Notes: a model not told the origin generated them from the sequence alone. Positions 29,508-37,370 are shown, numbered from the stretch's first letter. The stretch: 64,000 nt of DNA from Acidimicrobiales bacterium (GCA_030447445.1 JAUJOW010000004.1:128071-192070); one strand, 5' to 3'. A program made the numbers and translations.

Positions 29508-30302
29508 GTGGCCGGGTGGGCCAGCACGTCGGTCGCCCAGACCGAGCAGCCCGCCTCGGAGCTCACACCCCTGAACGAGTCGGGGGCGGCGGGCAACGTC
29601 GAGGTCTCGCTGGAGGGCAACTTCCTGCGGGTCGACCTCCTGGCCGACAACCTGCTTCCCGGAGCGCCCCACGCACAGCACATCCACTTCGAGCCCGGAA
29701 CGCCGGCCAGCTGCCCGTCATCGGAGCACGACGCCGACGGTGACGGCGTGCTCACGACCACCGAGGGGAAGTCCGCCTACGGGCCCATCCAGGTGTCGCT
29801 GACCACCGAGGGCGACTTCGGTGCCGAGAGCAGCGCGCTCGCCCTCGACCGCTTCCCGGTGGCCGATGACGATGGCATGGTCGAGTACGGGCGGACCTTC
29901 GAGCTCTCGCCGGATCTGGCCTCCCAACTGGCCGGCATGACCGTCGCTGTCGTACAGCACGGCGTGAATCTGAACGACAGTGGCGAATACGACGGTGAGC
30001 AGATGAGTGAGCTCGACCCGTCACTCCCGCTCGAGGGGACGGTGCCCGCGGACTGCGTGATGGTGACCGTCGCCGCCGCCGAGGAGGAGCCGACCACGTC
30101 GACGACCGCTCCGCCGCCGCCGCCGACCGACAGCGACACGGGGGCCGCGCCCTCGGGCGGCATGGAGACCGGAGCTGGCGGCACGGCGGCTCCCCAGGAC
30201 GGTATCGCCATCCAGACGGTGGTGGCCCTGGGGGCGCTGGGCGGCTTGGCCATCGCCGGCGGGACGGCGCTGGCGTGGCGGCGCCGGGACCGCTCGCGTT
30301 AG
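29508..30302 (+). CDS. Secreted, C-terminally anchored CHRD-like surface protein; start probably frameshifted
   Basis: About 264 residues. The body has a CHRD-like pattern (VEVSLEGNFLRVDLLADNLL, then APHAQHIHFEPG), followed by a Thr/Pro linker, a hydrophobic helix (residues 234-254) and the basic tail WRRRDRSR, which together form a wall or membrane anchor. No LPXTG is seen. The best ribosome site (AAGGAG) serves an ATG at 29492 in another frame. Adjusting one base downstream would join it to ALVAGWASTSVAQTEQ as a signal peptide. The GTG at 29508 is therefore only the formal start. Confidence 0.65.
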   Translation: MAGWASTSVAQTEQPASELTPLNESGAAGNVEVSLEGNFLRVDLLADNLLPGAPHAQHIHFEPGTPASCPSSEHDADGDGVLTTTEGKSAYGPIQVSLTTEGDFGAESSALALDRFPVADDDGMVEYGRTFELSPDLASQLAGMTVAVVQHGVNLNDSGEYDGEQMSELDPSLPLEGTVPADCVMVTVAAAEEEPTTSTTAPPPPPTDSDTGAAPSGGMETGAGGTAAPQDGIAIQTVVALGALGGLAIAGGTALAWRRRDRSR

Positions 30303-30364
30303 AGGATCTGCCGGCCGGGGCTCCCTCCTCCACCAGGGCCCCGGCCGGCGGCCCCGTTCAAGCC

Positions 30365-30380
30365 GTGACACGGCCGTGAC
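30365..30380 (+). promoter_or_regulatory. Two 11-nt-spaced GTGAC repeats upstream of a metallophosphatase remnant
   Basis: CCGTGAC at 30363 and 30374, exactly 11 nt apart, 14 bp before the first codon of the decayed metallophosphatase. It suggests the gene belonged to the same regulon before it decayed. Confidence 0.45.
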
Positions 30381-30393
30381 CAGCGGCACCGAG

Positions 30394-30727
30394 ATGGCGC
30401 CGGCGCCTCGTGCGCGGTGTGACTTCGTGTACGGCAAGGACGACGTAGCCGAGAACATCGCGACGGCCGTGGATTGTCGCCCCGCTTCCCGAAGCCGAGA
30501 TCCCGACCTACGCCGTCCTCGGGAACCACCACGTCGAGTCGGGAGCCGCCGACCGCCTGCCGGTGGCGCTGGAGGCTGCGGGTGTGCTGGTCCTCGACAA
30601 CGAGGCCGTTCGGCTGCCGGGCCACCCGATCTACGTGTATGTGAACCGGGGGGTGGGCATGAGCCTCGTCCCGGTGCGGATCAAGTGCCGTCCCGAGCTG
30701 ACCATCTTCACGCTCGTGCCGTCGTGA
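30394..30727 (+). pseudogene. Metallophosphoesterase remnant (internal deletion and frameshift)
   Basis: Remains of a calcineurin-like phosphoesterase of the YkuE/YaeI type. One frame reads DFVYGKDDVAENIATAVD. A second continues with APLPEAEIPTYAVLGNHH, the GNHD/E motif with its last residue changed, then ALEAAGVLVLDNEAVRL. It then jumps to YVNRGVGMSLVPVRIKC and PELTIFTLVPS, the family C-terminus. The middle third with the remaining metal ligands is missing. It cannot be functional as written, and the deletion is too large for a sequencing slip. Confidence 0.8.
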
Positions 30728-30760
30728 CCGAGCCGTGACGGTGGCCCTACCGGGTGTGAC
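30724..30760 (+). promoter_or_regulatory. GTGAC repeats upstream of the EF-hand lipoprotein
   Basis: GTGAC at 30724 and 30735 are 11 nt apart, with a third copy at 30756. The site ends 22 bp before the ATG of the EF-hand lipoprotein and overlaps the stop of the metallophosphatase remnant. Confidence 0.5.
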
Positions 30761-30782
30761 ACCTCGTGGGAAGCATCGAGGC

Positions 30783-31418
30783 ATGGATACGACACATGCA
30801 CCACGGAGAACAAGGAGGCCAGCACTGACCAGCGGGTTCGCGGCCGTGGCGTTGCTCGTCGGCACCGCAGGGCTCACAGCCTGCGGGGACGATGAGGATG
30901 ACGATGTCGCCGTCGACGACCCGACCACCACGGTGGAAGTGGAGGTGGAGGACTTCCCCACGCTCGATGCCAACGGGGACTCCTACCTCGACGTCGACGA
31001 GGTCGCCGAGCACGTCGACGACGTCGGCACCTTCGAGGAGTGGGACGTCGACCGCGACTCCGAGCTCGACAGCGACGACATCAGCGGCAATGCCTTCGAG
31101 CTCTGGGATGCCCACGACAACGGCACGGTCAGCGAGGAGGAGTGGAAGGACGGCACCGAGCTCTGGTACCCGGCCAACAATGATCGCGGCCCCTTCGCTG
31201 ACTGGGACGGCGACGGTGACTCGGAGCTCGACGCCGACGAGGTGGCCGAGGCCTTCGACATCAGTGCCCTCGGTGAGAGGTGGGACGACGTCGGGAGCCT
31301 CGGCAAGGAGACCTTCAAGAAGTTCTACTTCGACATGTACGACACCAACGACGACGGCAAGGTGTCCGAAGCGGAGTGGACCAACGGGGCCGCCTTGCAG
31401 GGCACCCCGGCGGAGTGA
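30783..31418 (+). CDS. EF-hand calcium-binding lipoprotein
   Basis: A 211-residue acidic lipoprotein. The signal peptide ends in LTACG, followed by an Asp/Glu-rich linker. Five EF-hand-like loops are visible: DANGDSYLDVDE, DVDRDSELDSDD, DAHDNGTVSEEE, DGDGDSELDADE and DTNDDGKVSEAE. They are arranged as one odd loop plus two pairs over residues 60-200. It would bind calcium at the cell surface. It is a single gene followed by a strong terminator and preceded by PhoB-like repeats. The role (calcium sensing or storage in the envelope) is inferred. Confidence 0.82.
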   Translation: MDTTHAPRRTRRPALTSGFAAVALLVGTAGLTACGDDEDDDVAVDDPTTTVEVEVEDFPTLDANGDSYLDVDEVAEHVDDVGTFEEWDVDRDSELDSDDISGNAFELWDAHDNGTVSEEEWKDGTELWYPANNDRGPFADWDGDGDSELDADEVAEAFDISALGERWDDVGSLGKETFKKFYFDMYDTNDDGKVSEAEWTNGAALQGTPAE

Positions 31419-31471
31419 TCGTTCTCTGAAGAGGAACCCTCGCCGAGGGGCGAAGGGGTCTGGAACGAACC

Positions 31472-31504
31472 GCGGGGGCGAGGGCCGGCGCCCTCGCCCC
31501 CCGC
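31472..31504 (+). terminator. Rho-independent-like hairpin after the EF-hand gene
   Basis: GCGGGGGCGAGGGC pairs with GCCCTCGCCCCCCGC around a CGG-type loop, a very stable GC stem about 55 bp after the stop. There is no T-tract, as is usual in high-GC actinobacteria. The rest of the 31419-31647 gap shows nothing else. Confidence 0.7.
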
Positions 31505-31647
31505 TTCCGCGTCGGTCTTCCTGCGCATCGACTAGCGGGCGTTGGACGAGCGTTGGCCCTGATGGGCTTCAGTTGGGCTGGGTCGCCCCGGGCTTGTGCT
31601 GTTGCCAGACGTCGAGGTCGCCCACGTCGACGGTCATGAACGGGCCA

Positions 31648-31887
31648 TCACTCGTCCGCTTCGGCCTCGGCGTCCCCGCCACCCTCGATGTCGACGTCCG
31701 GCGCCTCGACATCGGCGTCCGGCGCCTCCACGTCAGCATCGGTGTCCACGTCGGTGTCCACGTCGGCATCGCCTCCGAGTGTGAAGAAGAGGACGACGGC
31801 GATGGCCACTACCACGACCGCCGCGATCAGGGCCCACAACCACTTCTTGCTGCCGGTCGCCGACCGGTCCTGACGTTGCACCGACAT
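31648..31887 (-). CDS. Single-span membrane protein with acidic repeat tail
   Basis: A 79-residue protein. A short basic N-terminus is followed by one membrane helix (KWLWALIAAVVVVAIAVVLF) and an outward tail of Asp/Val repeats (DVDTDVDTDADVEAPDADVE). The tail repeats DV-x-T/A-D and PDADVEAPDV units and should be disordered and strongly negative. The ATG at 31887 has GGAG upstream. Three 11-nt-spaced GTCAC repeats precede it. It may bind cations or act as a spacer; no function is known. Confidence 0.65.
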   Translation of the reverse strand: MSVQRQDRSATGSKKWLWALIAAVVVVAIAVVLFFTLGGDADVDTDVDTDADVEAPDADVEAPDVDIEGGGDAEAEADE

Positions 31888-31963
31888 GTTGTTCGTCTCC
31901 TCGGCTTCGTTGGTCGTCCAGCCCGACGTTACGTGCGCCCCTACCGCCGCACCTTTCCGTTTG

Positions 31964-31990
31964 GTCACTGGCCGGTCACGAAACGGTCAC
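31964..31990 (+). promoter_or_regulatory. Three 11-nt-spaced GGTCAC repeats
   Basis: GTCAC at 31964, 31975 and 31986, each preceded by G, at perfect 11-nt spacing. They lie 77-103 bp upstream of the acidic-tail membrane protein and just beyond the 3' end of the PAP2 gene. Among the cleanest copies of the motif. Confidence 0.6.
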
Positions 31991-32033
31991 GACAGGATGG
32001 GATCCGGCCGCCGCACCTTCGACCCGACCGCCT

Positions 32034-32933
32034 TCACGCTCGGGTGCGGCTGCTCCCGCTGGCCCGAAGGCTCCTGGCCGCCTGCTCGGCCGCCGCCACC
32101 GGTCCACCGAAGCGCAGCGCCCGGCCGCCGAAGGCGATCGAGCACAGGGCGAACCAGCCCCAGCCCACCGCCGCACCACCCAGCACGTCGGTGAACCAGT
32201 GCACGCCGAGGAGCACACGGGTGGCGGCCACGGCGGTGGCGACGGCGGCGGCCGAACCGGCCAGCACGGCTCTGACCCTTCGGGAACGAGCCCGGCCGAG
32301 CACCAGTGCAGCGCAGGCGTACGTGGCCGCCGCCGCGGCGGCGTGGCCGGAGGGAAAGGACGGGCCGGCGAAGCCGCTGAGCTGCAGGAGATCGGGACGC
32401 GTGCGGGCCACGAGCCACTTGACGAGGTTCACGATGGCGAACTGCCCGCCCACGGTGATGGCGAGCAGCCACGGAACCGACCACCCCGGCGTCCGTCGTA
32501 GCTCGAGCGCGGCCACCACCACCGAGACGCCCACGACCACGCCGGTACCGCCGAGGAGGCTGACGGCTCGCAGGACGTCGGTTGACGCCGCCGTGGCCTG
32601 CTCGGCTGCCCACCGGGCCAGGGGCACGTCGGAGCGGGCCAGCCCGGCGGTCTCGCGAACCATGAGCAGCAGCGAGCCGACGGCCGCCCCCGACAGGACC
32701 AGCGCCGTCAGGGCGGCCGTCAGGAGCAGGCCGGTGGCGGTGGCCGGGTCGAGCCGACGCTCGAGCAGGCGGGCCAGCCGGGGGTGCACACGGACCTCCC
32801 GGCGGAGGAGGCGGACGCCGAGCCGGGGCGCGCCGAGGTCGATGGCCGGCGACCGGGCGACGACCACGGCCACCGCCACGCCCGCCAGCAGCGCGCCCGC
32901 CGACATGGCCGCCACAGGGAGCATCGCGGTCAC
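32034..32933 (-). CDS. PAP2-family membrane phosphatase
   Basis: An integral-membrane phosphatase, 299 residues, acting on lipid phosphates such as phosphatidate or undecaprenyl-pyrophosphate. The three PAP2 motifs are present: KWLVARTRP, PSFPSGHAAA and TRVLLGVHWFTDV with its His and Asp. Six membrane helices are predicted, plus an N-terminal extra span. The GTG at 32933 overlaps the YihY stop as GTGA, so the pair is translationally coupled. Substrate not assignable. Confidence 0.86.
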   Translation of the reverse strand: MTAMLPVAAMSAGALLAGVAVAVVVARSPAIDLGAPRLGVRLLRREVRVHPRLARLLERRLDPATATGLLLTAALTALVLSGAAVGSLLLMVRETAGLARSDVPLARWAAEQATAASTDVLRAVSLLGGTGVVVGVSVVVAALELRRTPGWSVPWLLAITVGGQFAIVNLVKWLVARTRPDLLQLSGFAGPSFPSGHAAAAAATYACAALVLGRARSRRVRAVLAGSAAAVATAVAATRVLLGVHWFTDVLGGAAVGWGWFALCSIAFGGRALRFGGPVAAAEQAARSLRASGSSRTRA

Positions 32934-33916
32934 CGACGGGTGCGGCAGGGGCTGGCGTCGAGGCCAGCCTCGGTGGGGGCCGACCGGGCCGGCGCCGAAG
33001 TGGGGGACCGGCGACCCTCGCCGGATCGGCTCGACCGTTCCGCCTCGAGCTGTGCCGTCACTGCGGCGCCGAAGAGCAGGGCGATCGACGAGAGGAGGGC
33101 CCAGAGCAACAACGCCACCACGCCGGCGAGGGGGCCGTAGGCCCGACCGAACGTGGAGCTGTACCGGAAGACCAGGCCGAGCAGCACCGTCACGCTGATC
33201 CACGAGACGACCGACACGGCGGCACCGGGGGCGAGCCACGACCACCCAGGCTGGCGGCGGTCGGGGCACCACCGGAACAGCAGGGCGACGGCGGCCACGA
33301 GCAGGGTGGCCGCCAGTGGCACGCGAGCCACGCCCCAGACCGGCGTGAGGGCGTTGTCGCCCAGGGTCTCGCCGAGGGTGATACCGGTGGCCAGCAACGC
33401 GAAGGCAAGGGTGATCAGCGTGCCTGCACTGACGGCCAAGAGGGCCGCCCTTCGGTACTTGGCGACGCTCGGGCGGTCGACCTCGAGCCCGTAGAGACGG
33501 TTCAGGCTCCGCTGCAGTTGGCCCATCCCCGTCGTGGCCGTGACCAGGGAGCCGAGGAGGCCGACGGCGATGGCCGCCACCCGCCCGGCGTGCCCGGCGG
33601 TGCGGGCTTGTTCGATCGCCGTCGACAAGGAATCGCCCACGGGGCCCGGTGCCGTCGCCTGGACGAGGCGGCGGGCGCTGAGGCCGATCTCGCTCCGCCC
33701 CAGCGCACTGGCCAGTCCCACCAGCGCGATGAGGCCCTGCACGGCGATCAAGGAGGTGACGTAGGCGAGCGACCGGGCGTGGCTGAACCCGTCAGACCTA
33801 CGAAGCCGCTGCCCGGCGGCCAGGAGCAGGCTCCCGACGCCGACCCGCCGGACGGTGTCCCACGCGTCGTCGCCGGCGAGGGGCCACGTCTCGGGGACGA
33901 ACGCGGCGCTGCTCAT
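32930..33916 (-). CDS. YihY/UPF0761-family membrane protein
   Basis: A 328-residue member of the YihY family (formerly annotated as ribonuclease BN). Landmarks are YVTSLIAVQGLIALVGLASA, the helix LGSLVTATTGMGQLQRSLNRLYG and the C-terminal FGRAYGPLAGVVALLLWALL followed by a charged tail. About six membrane spans. The ATG at 33916 is 34 bp from the end of the upstream lipid-kinase gene. Function of the family is not settled. The operon context (lipid kinase, PAP2) hints at membrane-lipid or envelope homeostasis. Confidence 0.85.
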   Translation of the reverse strand: MSSAAFVPETWPLAGDDAWDTVRRVGVGSLLLAAGQRLRRSDGFSHARSLAYVTSLIAVQGLIALVGLASALGRSEIGLSARRLVQATAPGPVGDSLSTAIEQARTAGHAGRVAAIAVGLLGSLVTATTGMGQLQRSLNRLYGLEVDRPSVAKYRRAALLAVSAGTLITLAFALLATGITLGETLGDNALTPVWGVARVPLAATLLVAAVALLFRWCPDRRQPGWSWLAPGAAVSVVSWISVTVLLGLVFRYSSTFGRAYGPLAGVVALLLWALLSSIALLFGAAVTAQLEAERSSRSGEGRRSPTSAPARSAPTEAGLDASPCRTRR

Positions 33917-33950
33917 GGCAGCACGGCGCTCAGCCCCGCCGCCCGCACGC

Positions 33951-34853
33951 TCACCGTGACCCCGCTCGGGGCACGCACACGAGAAGGGACAGCGGCTCGA
34001 CGTGGGCGTCGAGGTGGTCGGTGGGCTTGCGGTCGTTGCCGTCGAGCTCCCACGGCATCGCCTTGGACAGGGAGACCTCGATCTTCTCCCCGGCCGTTGA
34101 CCGCACGAGCGGGGACCGGCGGACCTGGCGGCGGAGCAAGCGGGCGAAGACCCGAAGCCACTCGTCGAAGCCCTCGGCCATGACGACGCCCACCTCCAGG
34201 CGTCCGTCGTCGGGGCGGGCATCCTCGAAGACGACGAGGCCGCCGGTGACGGCTCGGACGTTGCTGACGAGGACACAGCTCGACCGGCCGTCGAACCATC
34301 GCTTCCCGTCGACGCTGATCTTGGTGCGAACCCGCTCGCCCCGCATGGCCTTGGCGCCGGTCCAGAAGTACGCCAGCCGGCCGAACCGGTCCTTCAGCCC
34401 ACGATCGGCGTCGGCGATCATGCGGGCGTCGAAGCCGGTGCCTGCCATCACCGCGAAGCGCCGGCCGTTCGCCACACCGAGGTCGAGGGCTCGTCGCTCG
34501 CCGTGCAGCGCCACGTCCAGCGCCCCGGCCAGGTCGATCGGTATCTCCAGGTTCGACGCCAGCAGGTTGGCGGTGCCCGCCGGGAGCACGCCGAGGGCGA
34601 TGCCGGTGCCCGACAGCTCGGCGGCACAGCGCCGCACCGTGCCGTCTCCTCCCCACACCAGGATCAGGTCGACCCCGGCCTTGGCCGCCTTGCGGGCCTT
34701 CTTGGCCGCCTTCTTGCTCTTCGGCACCTCGTACCAGCTCGGATCCGTCACCCCGGCGGCGGCCAGCCGCTCACGCAGCTCCCCGAGGCCGGCTCCCAGG
34801 GTCTTCTTGCGGTGGGCGACGACGGCCACCCGTGTCACGTCCACCGACCCCAC
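33951..34853 (-). CDS. Diacylglycerol-kinase-family lipid kinase
   Basis: A cytosolic lipid kinase of the DgkB/YegS type, 300 residues. The glycine-rich nucleotide-binding motif is VWGGDGTVRR, followed by LPAGTANLLASNLEIP. The C-terminal half has the beta-sandwich pattern typical of the family. It would phosphorylate diacylglycerol or a related lipid. The start is uncertain because the GTG codons lie inside the 56-bp repeat upstream (GTG at 34853, 34844 or 34838 are all possible). It heads a likely operon with YihY and PAP2, so lipid phosphates are both made and hydrolysed here. Confidence 0.87.
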   Translation of the reverse strand: MGSVDVTRVAVVAHRKKTLGAGLGELRERLAAAGVTDPSWYEVPKSKKAAKKARKAAKAGVDLILVWGGDGTVRRCAAELSGTGIALGVLPAGTANLLASNLEIPIDLAGALDVALHGERRALDLGVANGRRFAVMAGTGFDARMIADADRGLKDRFGRLAYFWTGAKAMRGERVRTKISVDGKRWFDGRSSCVLVSNVRAVTGGLVVFEDARPDDGRLEVGVVMAEGFDEWLRVFARLLRRQVRRSPLVRSTAGEKIEVSLSKAMPWELDGNDRKPTDHLDAHVEPLSLLVCVPRAGSR

Positions 34854-34946
34854 CCGCCGCCCTGGCGGGGACCGCCTCCGGCGGTCACCGTCACGTCCAC
34901 CGACCCCACCCGCCGCCCTGGCGGGGACCGCCTCCGGCGGTCACCG
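34835..34946. repeat. Tandem direct repeat, two identical 56-bp units with hairpin
   Basis: Two consecutive identical 56-bp units (34835-34890, 34891-34946). Each contains the hairpin GACCGCC-TCC-GGCGGTC plus a 27-bp segment that recurs as an exact reverse complement at 57767-57793. The array sits at the 5' end of the lipid-kinase gene and the 3' end of the second PAP2 gene. Likely a dispersed, duplicated hairpin element. Confidence 0.75.
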
Positions 34947-35783
34947 TCATCCCTGAACCTCGTCGCCAGGCCGGTTGGCCGGCCCCGGCAGGAACCGGGC
35001 GGCCAGGACGGCGACCATGATGCATCCCACGCCGAGGAAGGCACCGGCCACGACATCGCTCGGGTGGTGGAGTCCCCGATAGACCCGGGAGAGACCCACA
35101 CCGGCGGCGATCAGCGTGACCGCCGCCCAGACCCAGCGGCGGTTCAGGGCGGCCGGCATCAGGGAGCCGGCGATGAGCGCCAGGCCGCCGTACAGGATCA
35201 TCGAAGCGGCCATGTGACCGGACGGGAAGCTGGCCGTCGCCGGCACGGAGTCGAGGGCCTCGACGTCCGGCCGGGGGCGGCGCACGGCGTAGGTCGTCGA
35301 CAGGAACACGGACAGCTCGAGGGGCAGGCCGACCGCCAGCACGGCGGCCTGGCGCCAGAGCCGGCTGGCCAGCAGCACGGTCCCCGCCCCGACGGCGACG
35401 CCGAGCACCGTGAACGTGTCGCCGAGGTGCGACAGCACCCGGGTGATCGCGTCGAAGGGGCCTGAGCGGCTGCGGGCGAACCAGTGGGTGATCGCCGAGT
35501 CGATGTCGCCCACCCAGGAGCCGACGACCACCGACATGACCAGCTCGCCGGCCAGGACGAGGGTGATGGTGACCGCCAGGTAGCCGGCAGCCACGACCTG
35601 GGCGACGGCGACGGCCCGGCCCCGGCCCGACACCGGGCCGCCGACCGGTTCGACGTCCAGAGGACCGGGCGCCGAGAGCCCCTCTCCCGGTCCGTCGTAC
35701 CCGTCGAGCTCGTGCTGGTCGGCCACTGTCGTGGTGCGAGGCCCCCTGGTGGTCGACGATGGACGGTATCTCATCGGCGCCAC
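34947..35783 (-). CDS. PAP2-family membrane phosphatase (second copy)
   Basis: A 278-residue PAP2 superfamily protein with about six spans after a disordered, acidic N-terminal 50 residues. Motif 2 is TASFPSGHMAAS and motif 3 is LSRVYRGLHHPSDV, both complete. In motif 1 (YAVRRPRP) the usual lysine is not evident, which may affect activity. GTG start at 35783, or ATG at 35774. Four PhoB-like repeats lie immediately upstream, shared with the divergent lipoprotein. The 3' end abuts the 56-bp tandem repeat. Confidence 0.82.
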   Translation of the reverse strand: MAPMRYRPSSTTRGPRTTTVADQHELDGYDGPGEGLSAPGPLDVEPVGGPVSGRGRAVAVAQVVAAGYLAVTITLVLAGELVMSVVVGSWVGDIDSAITHWFARSRSGPFDAITRVLSHLGDTFTVLGVAVGAGTVLLASRLWRQAAVLAVGLPLELSVFLSTTYAVRRPRPDVEALDSVPATASFPSGHMAASMILYGGLALIAGSLMPAALNRRWVWAAVTLIAAGVGLSRVYRGLHHPSDVVAGAFLGVGCIMVAVLAARFLPGPANRPGDEVQG

Positions 35784-35809
35784 CCTTCCCCGCCCGCAGT
35801 CTCGATCCG

Positions 35810-35847
35810 GTCACCCCTCGGTCACCACCCGGTCACGCCACGTTCAC
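35810..35847 (+). promoter_or_regulatory. Four 11-nt-spaced GGTCAC repeats in a divergent promoter
   Basis: GTCAC at 35810, 35821 and 35832, and TTCAC at 35843, form four consecutive 11-nt units. They lie between the PAP2 gene (minus) and the lipoprotein at 35932 (plus). This is the most complete copy in the window and closely resembles a multi-unit PHO box. Confidence 0.65.
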
Positions 35848-35931
35848 GGCAGGGTGGCCGTTACCGACCGGTTGCCGTTCAGTCACGGCTCCGTTGCCCG
35901 GGCCGGGCAGGTCGGTCGGGTGAGGGAGACG

Positions 35932-36414
35932 GTGACCGAAGCCAAGAGCAAGACCCACCGGCGCCCGTGGGCGGGGGTGGTGTCGTTGGTGCCGCTGATG
36001 CTGCTCGGCGGGCTGGTCGGTTGCGGCGACGAGACCAACGGTGGGGGCGACCAGCCCGAGGCCCAGCCCGCCCCCGACGTGTCGGTCTTCGCCGAAGGTG
36101 AGTTCGACGGCCTGCCGATCCCGCCTCGGGCCGACCCGGTGGGGAGGCGGAGCGAAGACAACGACGTCGTGACCCGCTCCTTCAGCGTGCGGAACACCAC
36201 CGTTCGGGAGGTGCTCCAGTTCTACGAGCGGGAGCTCGACGGGTGGACCCGCGTGGGGGAGGAGGACGTGGGCACGGCCGTGCATGCCGACTACGAGCGG
36301 GATGGTCGCGGGCTGCGGGTGACCGTGCAATCAGCTTCGGACCTCAGCGACGAGGTCCCCGGCCTGCAGCTCAGCCTGCAGCTCGGTCCACCGGAGCGGG
36401 TCTTCGTCGGCTGA
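35932..36414 (+). CDS. Putative lipoprotein of unknown function
   Basis: About 160 residues. The signal peptide VPLMLLGGLVGC ends in the lipobox cysteine, followed by a disordered acidic linker. The folded part includes DNDVVTRSFSVRNTTVREVL and FYERELDGWTRVGEEDVG, a pattern seen in small secreted actinobacterial proteins that present one alpha/beta domain. The GTG at 35932 follows AGGGAG; a GTG at 35920 is an alternative. Expression is probably controlled by the four-unit repeat 85 bp upstream. Confidence 0.65.
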   Translation: MTEAKSKTHRRPWAGVVSLVPLMLLGGLVGCGDETNGGGDQPEAQPAPDVSVFAEGEFDGLPIPPRADPVGRRSEDNDVVTRSFSVRNTTVREVLQFYERELDGWTRVGEEDVGTAVHADYERDGRGLRVTVQSASDLSDEVPGLQLSLQLGPPERVFVG

Positions 36415-36483
36415 CCCGGGCGGGGGCCGCCGAGCCGTACCACCCTCCCGTGGTCCGCCCGCCGCCCTTCGAGCGAGGAACGC

Positions 36484-36900
36484 GTGTCGTTACTGCTCGT
36501 CTTCTCCCTGTGCCTGCTCGTCGCCGTGCTCGTCTCCGAGCGGGCTCACCGAACGGGCTCACCGAACGGTGCTCTCCACTGCTGTGATCTTCCTGGTCGC
36601 CGGTGTGCTCGTCGGGGACGGCGTCCTTGGTTTCGTCCCCCTCCGCCCCGAAGACGACATCGTCGCCGGGCTCGCCGAGCTGGCGATCGGGGTGGAACGC
36701 TCCCGGTTCTTTCTGCGTCCGCCGCCACGAGCCACTTGACGCCGTCGCCATCGGGCTCATCGTGCTCGCACTCGGGTCGCTCACGCACGCCAACCTCTTC
36801 CTCGCCGCCTTCGCCGCAGGCGTCACCATCGCGACCATCGCACCCGACGTTCGGAGCGCTTTCCACGCCTTCGGCGAGAACGTGGCCGAGCTGTGTCCCG
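36484..36900 (+). pseudogene. CPA1-type cation/proton antiporter remnant
   Basis: Begins like a Na+/H+ antiporter (SLLLVFSLCLLVAVLVSERA), then a perfect 13-bp tandem duplication (36541-36553 and 36554-36566) shifts the frame. Removing one copy restores TVLSTAVIFLVAGVLVGDGV and LRPEDDIVAGLAELA. The sequence then jumps to DAVAIGLIVLALGSLTHANL, a segment from the later membrane helices, and stops short after HAFGENVAEL. About half the transporter is missing. Loss is real: duplications and large deletions are not typical read errors. Confidence 0.82.
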
Positions 36901-37257
36901 CTACTGCGAGCGCACCTCGTCGAGGTGGTCGAGGAGATCCCCAGCGGCCTTCTCGACCACCTCGTGTCCGTTCTGCGCCGCCCGCTGCTTTGCATGGATG
37001 AGCCCGTCGCGGTTCACACGCCGGAAGTCGCCGAACGGGAAGCCGTAGCGGTCCTTGGTGTCCTCTGACGCGTTGGTGTCGATGGCGAGGTGCCACTCGC
37101 CGTAGCCGTCGTAGCCGTCCCGCTCGATCTTGGCGTTCTCCTCGTCGGCTGACGGCAGGGCAGCAGACCACTTCGTCCGAGAGTCGAACTGCTTGCTGTC
37201 GATCATCTGGCGGGCCTTGGCGACGCCATCGTCGTTCAGCCGGTACGTCGTTGCCAT
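36901..37257 (-). CDS. Small conserved protein of unknown function
   Basis: A 118-residue soluble protein rich in charged residues, with RLNDDGVAKARQMIDSKQFD and AKQRAAQNGHEVVEKAAGDL. It resembles small actinobacterial stress-associated hypothetical proteins, with no domain I can name. ATG at 37257, GGAG 10 nt upstream. It ends right at the antiporter remnant, suggesting rearrangement there. Divergent from the DUF2795 gene. Confidence 0.55.
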   Translation of the reverse strand: MATTYRLNDDGVAKARQMIDSKQFDSRTKWSAALPSADEENAKIERDGYDGYGEWHLAIDTNASEDTKDRYGFPFGDFRRVNRDGLIHAKQRAAQNGHEVVEKAAGDLLDHLDEVRSQ

Positions 37258-37370
37258 GCGGGCCACTCCATCAGCGAGCTCGATGACCGCCTCCTCACGA
37301 TATCCACGTTTGCAATGCCGAGCCGTGGACAGCATGGGAACTGACGGAGCATTGAGGTAAGGAGACGACG

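Noticed and set aside
29508-30302. LPXTG cell-wall anchor in the surface protein
   Set aside because: The C-terminal hydrophobic helix and RRR tail are present, but no LPXTG or LAXTG motif is found before them, so a sortase substrate was not claimed.
31680-31775. A DNA tandem repeat in the acidic-tail gene
   Set aside because: The repeated GTCNACGTC pattern arises from repeated Asp-Val codons of the protein tail, so no separate DNA repeat is proposed.
34835-34946. CRISPR-like array
   Set aside because: Only two adjacent units, no spacers between them and no cas genes; it is a tandem direct repeat.
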